A stretch of 64,000 bases of DNA from Deltaproteobacteria bacterium. Lineage in GTDB: Bacteria > Desulfobacterota > Deferrisomatia > Deferrisomatales > JACRMM01. The notes under the pieces were generated by a model. The model searched no databases, was not told where the DNA came from, and worked only from the letters and a program-made list of their open reading frames with translations. The DNA is taken from positions 186,001-250,000 of the forward strand of contig JACRMM010000030.1 of the NCBI GenBank assembly GCA_016214985.1, given 5' to 3'. The stretch's first letter is position 1. Each line of letters starts with the position of its first letter. A program made the position numbers and the translations under genes. This document shows positions 49,131 to 56,002 of the stretch, one piece after another.

Positions 49131-50359
49131 CGCCCCGAACCTGGGCGGTCGTGCCGGCGGCGGGGGCGGGAACGCGCATGGGCGGCTCGACCCGCAAGCA
49201 GTATTTGGTGTTCGGCGGCCGACCGTTGCTGCTTCTGACCCTGCAGGCTCTCACGTCGTGGCCCGACCTCGACGGCCTCGTCGTCGTGGCGCCGGGAGCC
49301 GACGTGGACTGGGTGCGGGGCCTGGTGGAGGGGGCGGGAATCCCCCGGCTGCTCCGTGTCGTGGCCGGGGGGGCTCGGCGGCAGGACTCGGTGCGGCTGG
49401 GCCTCGAGGCGTTGGAGGAGGCTGCGGACGCCGACGTGGTGTTCGTCCACGACGGCGTCAGGCCGTTTCCGCCGGTGGGCCGTTTCGCCGCGCTGCGCGA
49501 CGCGGCGTCACCCGACGGCGCGCTGCTGGCGGTTGCCTGCCGGGATACCCTGAAGCACTCCGATGCGGGGTTCATCGCGTCCACGGTGGATCGAAGCGAT
49601 CTGTGGCAGGCGCAGACGCCCCAGGCGTTTCCGCTGGCGCTGCTGCGGGAGGCTCTGCGCTCGGCCGACGCGCGCGGGTACCGGGGGACGGACGAAGCGT
49701 CGCTGGTGGAGGCGCTCGGCCGGCGCCCCCGGCTTGTTCCGGGCGACGCCCGAAACCTCAAGGTCACCACACCCGAGGATCTGCCCCTGGCGGAGGCTCT
49801 CCTGGCGGTTTCTGCGGAGCCGCAGGGCGCCGCCGGTGCGCCCTGTCACATCGGGCACGGGTACGACGTGCACCGCCTCGTGGAGGGGCGCCGACTGGTG
49901 CTGGGCGGGGTCGAGATCAGTCACCCCACCGGGCTTCTCGGGCACTCGGACGCCGACGTGCTCGCGCACGCGGTGGCAGATGCGTGCCTGGGAGCCGCAG
50001 GCCTGGGGGATCTCGGCCGCCACTTTCCGGACCGGGATCCCCAATGGGCCGGGGCGTCGAGTCTGGATCTGCTCGCGCGCGTGGCGGGGTTGGTGGGCGA
50101 GAGGGGGCTCTGCGTGCGCCGCGTGGACGCGACCCTGGTCGCCCAGCGGCCGAAGATCGCCCCGCACGCCTCGGCCATGGAGGAGCGGTTGTCGCGGGCC
50201 CTCGGGCTTCCGGCAGGGGGGGTTACGGTCAAGGCCACGACGACCGAGGGCCTCGGGTTCGAGGGGCGGGAGGAGGGCATCTCGGCCCACGCGGTGGCGT
50301 TGCTTGGCTATGCCCGAACGCCCCTCTTGAGTTGCTCCAGCTGCGCCCGAGCGAGGTAG
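49127..50359 (+). CDS. ispDF: Bifunctional IspD/IspF isoprenoid enzyme
   Basis: Fusion of two non-mevalonate pathway enzymes, 410 residues. IspD (about 1-230; AVVPAAGAGTRMGGSTRKQY, FVHDGVRPF, TPQAFPLALL) makes CDP-methylerythritol; IspF (about 240-400; IGHGYDVHRLVEGR, LLGHSDADVLAHAVADACLG, VNVKATTTE-like VTVKATTTEGLGFEGREEGI) makes the cyclodiphosphate. The GTG start at 49127 overlaps the PIN/TRAM stop (GTGA). Its 3' end overlaps the convergent PilZ gene by 52 bp, adding an atypical Cys/Ala/Arg tail (SCSSCARAR) after the normal IspF end. Confidence 0.94.
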   Translation: MTPRTWAVVPAAGAGTRMGGSTRKQYLVFGGRPLLLLTLQALTSWPDLDGLVVVAPGADVDWVRGLVEGAGIPRLLRVVAGGARRQDSVRLGLEALEEAADADVVFVHDGVRPFPPVGRFAALRDAASPDGALLAVACRDTLKHSDAGFIASTVDRSDLWQAQTPQAFPLALLREALRSADARGYRGTDEASLVEALGRRPRLVPGDARNLKVTTPEDLPLAEALLAVSAEPQGAAGAPCHIGHGYDVHRLVEGRRLVLGGVEISHPTGLLGHSDADVLAHAVADACLGAAGLGDLGRHFPDRDPQWAGASSLDLLARVAGLVGERGLCVRRVDATLVAQRPKIAPHASAMEERLSRALGLPAGGVTVKATTTEGLGFEGREEGISAHAVALLGYARTPLLSCSSCARAR

Positions 50360-51072
50360 CGGCCGAGCCGGCCCTCGATGCCCGGAGGAAGACCCGCGAA
50401 GCGAACGCGCACCAGGGCGTCCAGGCCGCCAGAGAGGGCGCCGGAACGCGCCTGGACCACGACGCACGGAAGGTTGCGCACCCACTCGCCGCCGTCCAGC
50501 GCGACATGGAGCAGCGCCCGTTCGCCGGGGCCGGGTGGGGGAGAGGCGAGGGCGAGACGCGCGCCTCCGAAGCTCAGGTCCTTGAGCACGCACGGGCGGG
50601 CGCGATCCGAGAGGGATCGGGCGAGGCTCTCGAGGTGGGGCAGCGCGGAGCCCTTGGACGGCCGGGACCACGAATCTCTCACCGCCTCCGTCAACTCCTT
50701 TGAGCCCAGGGGGAGGAACTCGCCCTTCAGCGCCAGCGCAACCCGGAAGCTGTCGCGCCGGTTCCGGCGTTCGAGCGCGCCCGGGCCGAGGTCCACTCGA
50801 AGCGCCTCCTGCGGGACGCCGTTGACGACGACGGTGGCCGGTCCCGCGAAGACCCCGGTCACGATCACGAGCCCTGAGGATTCCGCGAACTGAAACACCG
50901 CGGGTTCGCCGAGAAGGAGGGGAAACGGGCCTTCGGAGCGAACCGGCGCCAGGTCGACGTGCCGGTCGTCGGCGTCGATGCACACGACGTCTCCCCACGC
51001 GCCGGTGGCTTGGGAGAGGAGGCCCCGGCGCTGGATCACCCGGCCGGCGAGGGTCGAAGTGTCAGGCGCCAA
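50308..51072 (-). CDS. PilZ-domain c-di-GMP-binding protein (YcgR-like)
   Basis: 254-residue flagellar-brake-type protein: an N-terminal YcgR-like barrel (about 1-100; VDLAPVRSEGPFPLLLGEP) and a C-terminal PilZ domain with both c-di-GMP motifs, the RxxxR in RRNRRDSFRVAL and D-x-S-x-x-G in LKDLSFGGARLALA. It overlaps the fliY stop by 11 bp and so belongs to fliM-fliY, making it a probable c-di-GMP-dependent motor regulator. The start is uncertain: TTG 51072 is preferred because it keeps the overlap short; the track start at 51123 would overlap fliY by about 60 bp. Confidence 0.83.
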   Translation of the reverse strand: MAPDTSTLAGRVIQRRGLLSQATGAWGDVVCIDADDRHVDLAPVRSEGPFPLLLGEPAVFQFAESSGLVIVTGVFAGPATVVVNGVPQEALRVDLGPGALERRNRRDSFRVALALKGEFLPLGSKELTEAVRDSWSRPSKGSALPHLESLARSLSDRARPCVLKDLSFGGARLALASPPPGPGERALLHVALDGGEWVRNLPCVVVQARSGALSGGLDALVRVRFAGLPPGIEGRLGRYLARAQLEQLKRGVRA

Positions 51073-52063
51073 GGCGGCGGATACGCTCCGAGGGCGACTC
51101 GATCTCGGTGATGCGCAGGGCAAAGTGGTCGGATCCGACCACCACGAGCTCCCCCTTGGCGATCACCTTGTCGTTGACCACGAGCTCCATGGGGGCTTCC
51201 GTGTCCTTGTCGAGGTCGACGATCGAGCCGGGCCTCAGCCGCTGTACCTCCCGAAGGGGCATGACCGCACCGCCGAGACGAACCATCACCTCCACCTCGA
51301 TGTCGAGGATGAGATCGATGTTGCGGATCTCTGCGGCCGGCGCCGGCCCGGGGCGGAAGGAGTCGAAGGTCGGAGGCGCCTGCGCCGGCCGGGCCGAAGG
51401 CGCGCGGGGCGGGGGGGCTTCCTCGGTAATCTCGCACGCGACGCGCGCGATCTCCTGGGCAACCTCGATCGGCAGCAGGAGGCGGAGCGGCGCGTCCAGC
51501 ACTCCCTCGACCCGGATCGTTCCGATCGCGAGAAAGGCGTGCTTCCAGGGCAACGATCGGGCTAGATCGCCCTGAGGCGCCTCGTCGAGCCTCGGGGCGC
51601 CGAAGCCGGTCTCGCGGCCGAGGGTGGCCGAGAGGACAGGGGCGCCGTTGCCCGCGATCTGGCTCAAGGCCTCCTTGAGCGCGTCGCGGTCCGACTCTTC
51701 CAGGGTCGCCTTCGCCGAGCCCTCACCGCCGAGGATCAGGTCGGCGAGCACCGATGCCTCCTGCGGGTGCAGGAGAAACGCCATCTCGCCGGAGAAGCCC
51801 GACCGGAAGGGGAAGACGGCGGTGAAGGAGGCTGCGGTGTCCAGGTCGCCGACATTGACGACCTGTCCCAGCCCCTCGACCACCGAGGCCGGGCGGGCGA
51901 GCAGGGTTGCCAGCGTCGAGTTGGCCGAGGCGAATAAGACGCGGGCGAGCTTCTCCAGGGCCTCCAGCTCCGACGTGCGCAACTCCGCGACGTCGGCCGC
52001 CGGCTCGGTCGCCGCCACGGTGAGGAGTCGATCGATCTCTTCTTGGCTCAGGATATCGGCCAC
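51062..52063 (-). CDS. fliY: Flagellar motor switch protein FliY (CheC-like plus FliN domain)
   Basis: 333-residue C-ring protein. The N-terminal peptide ADILSQEEIDRLL is the CheY-P-binding/FliM-like motif; the middle (about 40-200) is a CheC/FliM-like fold (FSGEMAFLLHPQEASVLADLI); the C-terminal SpoA domain (IDLILDIEVEVMVRLGGAVM, IVDLDKDTEAPMELVVNDK, GELVVVGSDHFALRI) equals FliN. The GTG start follows GAGGAGGCCGGCAG. It follows fliM by 57 bp and precedes the PilZ gene. Classical FliN lacks the middle domain, hence FliY. Confidence 0.92.
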   Translation of the reverse strand: MADILSQEEIDRLLTVAATEPAADVAELRTSELEALEKLARVLFASANSTLATLLARPASVVEGLGQVVNVGDLDTAASFTAVFPFRSGFSGEMAFLLHPQEASVLADLILGGEGSAKATLEESDRDALKEALSQIAGNGAPVLSATLGRETGFGAPRLDEAPQGDLARSLPWKHAFLAIGTIRVEGVLDAPLRLLLPIEVAQEIARVACEITEEAPPPRAPSARPAQAPPTFDSFRPGPAPAAEIRNIDLILDIEVEVMVRLGGAVMPLREVQRLRPGSIVDLDKDTEAPMELVVNDKVIAKGELVVVGSDHFALRITEIESPSERIRRLGA

Positions 52064-52120
52064 CTGCCGGCCTCCTCTCGTCGGACCTTGGCCCGTACCG
52101 CGGGCTCTGCCGTCGGGGCG

Positions 52121-53176
52121 CTACCCCACGCCCTGAAGCGGCTCGAACAGGGCGTCGTCCTGCGGGCGGGGATCTTCGCGGGTGACGTGGGAGACGATCC
52201 GCGCCGCCTTGCGCCCCTTACGCGCGCCGAACAGGGCCTGGAACTTCGGCAATCCGGCCACGCGGACCGTAACCGGGGCCGTGACCTCCTTGTTGAGAGG
52301 CAAGAGGTCCCCGACCTGCATGCTCAGCAACTCGCGGATCGGAATCTTCCGTTCGGCCAGGTCGACGTTCAGGGTCGTGATCGCATCGGCCAGGACCTCA
52401 TCGAGCCGCCGGTGGTCCTCGTCGGTCATGCGGGTCGTGAAGTCGGTGCGGTTCTCCTGGCGCAGCTCCATCGCAAACGGGTCCAGGTAGATCGCCGGGA
52501 TGCAGAAGTTCATCATCCCCGAGGTCTGTCCGACCTTCACCTCGAAGACGACCACCACGACGATCTCGTTGGGCGCGACGATCTGGACGAGCTGCGGGCT
52601 CGTCTCCTGGCGCTCGAGAACGAAGGTGGTCTCTCCGATCGTCTGCCACGCCTCCCGAAGGTCGCGCAGCGCCATCTGAATGAAGCCCTCCACCAGGTGC
52701 TGCTCCAGCACCGTGATCTCCCGGTTCTGCGTCGGCGTCTCCGAGGACCCTCCCATCAGCTTCTCGATGATCGCGAACACGAGCGTGGGGTTCACCTCGT
52801 AGGCGAGCGTGCCCCCCTGGGGCTGGATGTCCACGACGTTGATGCAGGTGGTCTCCGGCAGGCTCATGAGGAACTCGGCGTAGGACAACTGGTCCACGCT
52901 CAGGAGCACGATGTCGGCGATCGTCCGCAGGTACGCGGAGAGGTTGAGGGCGAGGTTGCGGGCGTAGCGCTCGTGCAGGAAGTGCAGGCTCTGGAGGACG
53001 TTCTTGGAGATCCGGTTGGGCCGCTTGAAGTCGTAGCGCGTCGCGCGCTTCGTGTAGCGGGCCGGGCTCGGCGCCACCGGCTCGGGCGGTGCGGCGAGCT
53101 TCTGCGTCGCCTCCTCCACGAGGGGGACGCTCTGCAAGAGCGCGTTGACTTCGTCCTGAGAGAGGAGCTCCGACAC
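52121..53176 (-). CDS. fliM: Flagellar motor switch protein FliM
   Basis: 351-residue C-ring protein that binds CheY-P and sets rotation direction. The N-terminal CheY-binding peptide SELLSQDEVNALLQ, the central FliM fold (YDFKRPNRISKNVLQSLHFL, YARNLALNLSAYLR, IIEKLMGGSSETPTQNRE) and a C-terminal SpoA domain (KIPIRELLSMQVGDLLPLNK) are clear. The GTG start at 53176 has GAGG upstream. A sigma-28-like promoter whose -35 contains the fliA stop codon lies 66-93 bp upstream, so fliM-fliY-pilZ may form a separate late transcript. Confidence 0.94.
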   Translation of the reverse strand: MSELLSQDEVNALLQSVPLVEEATQKLAAPPEPVAPSPARYTKRATRYDFKRPNRISKNVLQSLHFLHERYARNLALNLSAYLRTIADIVLLSVDQLSYAEFLMSLPETTCINVVDIQPQGGTLAYEVNPTLVFAIIEKLMGGSSETPTQNREITVLEQHLVEGFIQMALRDLREAWQTIGETTFVLERQETSPQLVQIVAPNEIVVVVVFEVKVGQTSGMMNFCIPAIYLDPFAMELRQENRTDFTTRMTDEDHRRLDEVLADAITTLNVDLAERKIPIRELLSMQVGDLLPLNKEVTAPVTVRVAGLPKFQALFGARKGRKAARIVSHVTREDPRPQDDALFEPLQGVG

Positions 53177-53241
53177 TCGACGCCTCGATCACGGTTGCGC
53201 GTGGCAAACGAAGCACAGGCCGGACCCGCCGGCTTCTAGCC

Positions 53242-53269
53242 TTATCGTTTCGCGGCGCCCGATTCTTTA
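53242..53269 (-). promoter_or_regulatory. Sigma-28-like promoter for fliM-fliY-pilZ
   Basis: Minus strand TAAAGAAT (53269-53262), 12-bp spacer, AACGATAA (53249-53242). Matches TAAAGTTT at 6/8 and GCCGATAA at 6/8. The first TAA of the -35 is the fliA stop codon. Confidence 0.6.
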
Positions 53270-53992
53270 GACCAGTCCTTCCAGCACACCCCGCAACCTC
53301 AAGATCGCCGACGAGTGCAGCTGGCTCACTCGCGACTCGGTGACACCGAGAACCTTGCCTACTTCCTTCATGGTCAGCTCGTTGTAGTAGTAGAGCGAGA
53401 CGACCATGCGCTCCTTGTCCGGGAGTCCGTCGATCTGGTTCGCCAGGACGTCACGCACCTCCTGGCGCTTGAGCACCTCGAAGGGGCTCTTCTCCGGCTC
53501 GTCGGGGATGAACTCCCCGAGCTCCTTCACCTCCTCGTCGCCCTCCTCCGCCTTGGGGCGGTTCAGGGACAGGAGCGACAAGCCGCGGGCCTTGTAGAGG
53601 AGGTCGCTGAACTCTCCCATCGACACGCCGAGAGCCTCGGCCGCCTCCTCGTGGGTCGCCGGCCGCTTGTTCTTCTGCTCGAGCTCCCGGAACACGTGGG
53701 AGAGCTCGCGCTCCTTGCGGCGCATGGAGCGCGGCGCCCAGTCCTGGCGGCGGAGATAGTCGAGCATCGCGCCGCGGATCCGGAACTCCGCGTACGTCTT
53801 GAACTTGACGCCGCGGTCCGTCACGAACTTGTCGATGGCGTCGATGAGCCCCAGGATGCCGGTGTTGATCAGGTCCTCCACCTCGATGGAGGCCGGCAGG
53901 CGCGCGGAGAGCCGCTCGGCGATGTACTTGACGAGGGGCGCGTACTCCTCGATGAGCTCGTCCCTGGCGGGCCGCAGATCGCCGGTTGGAAT
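53267..53992 (-). CDS. fliA: Flagellar sigma factor sigma-28 (FliA), probable ATT start
   Basis: Sigma factor for late flagellar genes. The track ORF starts at an internal GTG (53881) and lacks region 2.1, but the same frame continues upstream with the essential EYAPLVKYIAERLSARLP, so the real start is further left. No ATG, GTG or TTG exists in frame after the promoter. An ATT at 53992 sits 8 bp after GGAG and gives 241 residues, the usual FliA length. Regions 2 (VKFKTYAEFRIRGAMLDYLR), 3 and 4 (LTMKEVGKVLGVTESRVSQLHS) are intact. A CTG at 53977 is the alternative start. Confidence 0.88.
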   Translation of the reverse strand: MPTGDLRPARDELIEEYAPLVKYIAERLSARLPASIEVEDLINTGILGLIDAIDKFVTDRGVKFKTYAEFRIRGAMLDYLRRQDWAPRSMRRKERELSHVFRELEQKNKRPATHEEAAEALGVSMGEFSDLLYKARGLSLLSLNRPKAEEGDEEVKELGEFIPDEPEKSPFEVLKRQEVRDVLANQIDGLPDKERMVVSLYYYNELTMKEVGKVLGVTESRVSQLHSSAILRLRGVLEGLV

Positions 53993-54050
53993 GGCCGTCT
54001 CTCCTGGAGGAGGCGGTGAACAGAGCGGAGATGGGGCGGAATCCGGGCGT

Positions 54051-54080
54051 ATCCTAGCATCGGGGCTCCGGAGGTGTCAA
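54051..54080 (-). promoter_or_regulatory. Sigma-70-like promoter of fliA
   Basis: Minus strand TTGACA (54080-54075), 18-bp spacer, TAGGAT (54056-54051; 4/6). It follows the terminator of the upstream gene and would start RNA near 54044, about 50 nt before the ATT start codon. Confidence 0.7.
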
Positions 54081-54100
54081 CACGGGAAGAGCTGGAAATC

Positions 54101-54145
54101 AAAAGACAAAAGACCCCCACGAGCCGCTTGCGGCGGTTCGGTGGG
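54101..54145 (-). terminator. Terminator after the FlgM-associated gene
   Basis: Minus-strand hairpin with arms CCCACCGAACCGC / GCGGCTCGTGGG (one bulge and one mismatch) followed by TCTTTTGTCTTTT. It separates the flagellar chaperone transcript from fliA. Confidence 0.7.
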
Positions 54146-54174
54146 AGTGGCTTCCGGGAGAGAGAGGGCGCGGC

Positions 54175-54513
54175 TCAGCCGAGGTACAGGGGACGCAGGA
54201 GCGCGTCCAGGTCCTCCGGCGTCACCGACTCGTCTCGCAATTCCTCCCCGTGGCGGGCGATCAGCTCGTCTGTCGTGCTGCGAACCTGCTCCGAGCGCTG
54301 CTCCGGGGGAAGGTTCGGCTGGCGGCCGTCGACCACCTGGGCGGCGAATTGGCCGATCCACTGCGCCTTGCGCGCGGTGGCGCTCAGGGTGAGCTGGTCC
54401 GGGGACCGGCTCGCCTGGCTCGCCTCCGACGTGCGGCGGGGGATTCGACCGACGCGCTCCTGGCGGTTGTACGTCCGCAGCACGTTGTGGACCGCGAACT
54501 CCGAGATGCCCAT
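54175..54513 (-). CDS. FlgM-associated DVU0524-like flagellar protein
   Basis: 112-residue protein resembling the DVU0524 family described as FlgM-associated in deltaproteobacteria. The N-terminus MGISEFAVHNVLRTYNRQER is the recognisable part; the C-terminal half is helical and acidic. It has only weak similarity to FlgM itself, so an anti-sigma-28 role is a guess from position, directly upstream of fliA and under its own sigma-28-like promoter. ATG 54513 follows AAGGATGGGG. A terminator follows the stop. Confidence 0.6.
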   Translation of the reverse strand: MGISEFAVHNVLRTYNRQERVGRIPRRTSEASQASRSPDQLTLSATARKAQWIGQFAAQVVDGRQPNLPPEQRSEQVRSTTDELIARHGEELRDESVTPEDLDALLRPLYLG

Positions 54514-54550
54514 GTCCCCATCCTTGGGTCGAGGGTGTCCTTTGAGGTAT

Positions 54551-54578
54551 GGATCGGCCGTGGGGACGAAATACTTTA
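54551..54578 (-). promoter_or_regulatory. Sigma-28 promoter of the FlgM-associated gene
   Basis: Minus strand TAAAGTAT (54578-54571), 12-bp spacer, GCCGATCC (54558-54551): -35 7/8, -10 6/8. It lies 37 bp upstream of the start codon. Confidence 0.6.
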
Positions 54579-54598
54579 GAGATGATGAGGGGGAATCG

Positions 54599-54943
54599 TC
54601 AGCGCCGACCGTAGGCGGCCATGACGCGGCGGGGCGGCGGCGCCGCTGCCGAGACCGGGGGAGGCGTCGCGGCCCGGCACCGGTCCTCGGAGGCGACGAC
54701 CTCGCTCAGGATCCGCCGCAGCGTCTCGACCCCCTGCTGGAACTGCGGGGCGCTGCGGTCGGCCTCGGCGGGAATCCCGGCCAGGAGGGCATGTGCCCGG
54801 TCGAGCAGGGTGAACTTCTCGGAGACGACCGCGGGCAGCTCGGACACGTTGGTCCCCGCCAGGATCCGCTCCTGGCGGAGCGTGAGCTCGAGGATCGTCC
54901 GGTAGAGTGCCTCGACGTGGGCGAGAATTTCGACGGGGTCCAT
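54599..54943 (-). CDS. FlgN-like flagellar export chaperone
   Basis: 114-residue predicted helical protein. ATG 54943 (MDPVEILAHVEALYRTILEL) starts a long amphipathic helix typical of FlgN, with the pair ERILAGTNVSELPAVVSEKF in the position where FlgN helices turn. The C-terminal 25 residues are Pro/Ala/Arg-rich and may bind hook-associated proteins. FlgN chaperones FlgK and FlgL, which are not in the window. Sequence similarity within the family is low, so the call rests on length, helix pattern and placement among fliS, fliD and fliA. Confidence 0.6.
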   Translation of the reverse strand: MDPVEILAHVEALYRTILELTLRQERILAGTNVSELPAVVSEKFTLLDRAHALLAGIPAEADRSAPQFQQGVETLRRILSEVVASEDRCRAATPPPVSAAAPPPRRVMAAYGRR

Positions 54944-55088
54944 GGGGCTCCGAGGCGAAGGGTCCGAGGCTCCTATCGGCACCCCGGAGCCGGAGCATGA
55001 GCGAGCGTCCCAGCCTTATCCCCAGGAGGGGGTGTATCCCGCGGGCCCATGGACGGGCGGGAGCGGGGCCCAGCATCCTTGCGTGTCT

Positions 55089-55478
55089 TCACCCCTTCCG
55101 GTCCGCGAACCGAGGCGTGTTGACGCTCGCCGGCCGATACCCGGCCAGGCCGGACTGTCCTGCGGACACGGTCTTGAGGTCGTGGCGCAGCGCGTCCAGC
55201 GCCTCCGCCGCCATTCGGCGGGCTCGGGCGTCGGAGCGGGCGACCGTTGCGGCGAGCTCTTGCAGCGCCGCGGCGCGGGGGTCGGCCCAGGGCGGCGGCG
55301 TCCCCGGAGTGGCCGCGGTGGCTTCGAGTCCCTGCAGGGCCTCGGAGCGGGTGGCCAGGGCCTTCTCGAAGGCGTCGAGGTCCAGGGGGGAGAGGGTCGA
55401 CGCCAGGGCGTCGGTCGCGTCGAGCACGGCCCGAAGGGCGTCCAGGGGCTCGGGTGGAATCGGAGCTGCGTGCGCCAT
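55089..55478 (-). CDS. Small helical flagellar protein (FliT-like)
   Basis: 129-residue Ala/Leu-rich helical protein. It lies 34 bp behind fliS, the usual place of the FliD chaperone FliT, and has a C-terminal tail (YRPASVNTPRFADRKG) similar in style to small flagellar chaperones of deltaproteobacteria. No catalytic motif is present. ATG 55478 follows CAGGAGCGAGAC. FliT is my best guess; an additional FlgN-like chaperone is the alternative. Confidence 0.5.
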   Translation of the reverse strand: MAHAAPIPPEPLDALRAVLDATDALASTLSPLDLDAFEKALATRSEALQGLEATAATPGTPPPWADPRAAALQELAATVARSDARARRMAAEALDALRHDLKTVSAGQSGLAGYRPASVNTPRFADRKG

Positions 55479-55512
55479 GTCTCGCTCCTGACGTCGGGCT
55501 GTGCCGGCGGGG

Positions 55513-55962
55513 TCAGCCGGCGATGGAGAGCCGGTGATCGTCCTCGGGGGCGGGCATGCGGCGATTCAGGGCCTGGGCGTCGTCGTCCAGGGGGACCTCC
55601 ATCTCGGCCCAGGCGTCCCGCAGGGTCTTGAGCGTGGGGAGGATCCCGTCCACGTGAGCCATGTCGTTGGTCATGTTGGCTTCGGTGATCTTCCGCATGA
55701 AGAAGATGTAGAGGTTCCAGAGGTTTGCCGCGATCTCGCCGCCCTTCTCCAGGTTCAAGGTCGCGGCGAGCTCCTCGACCACCGCGCGGGCCTTCTCGAA
55801 ACACTGAATCTTCTCTGGGATTTCGCCTCTGCCCAGGTGCTCCCTCGCCCGGCGCAGAAACTGGATTACCCCGTCGTAGGCTAGGACGATAAGCTGCTTT
55901 TGGCTCGTAACCGCGCTCGTCTGGGTCTTCGCGTACGCGTTGACACCGTATCCGTGGATCAT
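55513..55962 (-). CDS. fliS: Flagellin-specific chaperone FliS
   Basis: 149-residue export chaperone that keeps flagellin unfolded. The family signature is strong: GVNAYAKTQTSAVTSQKQLIVLAYDG, the helix KARAVVEELAATLNLEKGGEIAANLWNLY split by the typical NLY/IFF segment, and the ITEANMTNDMAHVDGILPTL helix. The C-terminal tail is about 25 residues longer than short FliS proteins. ATG 55962 follows GGAGGTGGTCGG. It follows fliD by 40 bp and serves the two giant flagellins encoded just upstream. Confidence 0.93.
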   Translation of the reverse strand: MIHGYGVNAYAKTQTSAVTSQKQLIVLAYDGVIQFLRRAREHLGRGEIPEKIQCFEKARAVVEELAATLNLEKGGEIAANLWNLYIFFMRKITEANMTNDMAHVDGILPTLKTLRDAWAEMEVPLDDDAQALNRRMPAPEDDHRLSIAG

Positions 55963-56002
55963 CCGACCACCTCCGTGTGGTCTCCCGAAGGAGCTGGGAG
56001 CT

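Noticed and set aside
52050-52065. GGCCGATATCC as a sigma-28 -10 element at the fliY start.
   Set aside because: It is the first codons of fliY and has no -35 partner.
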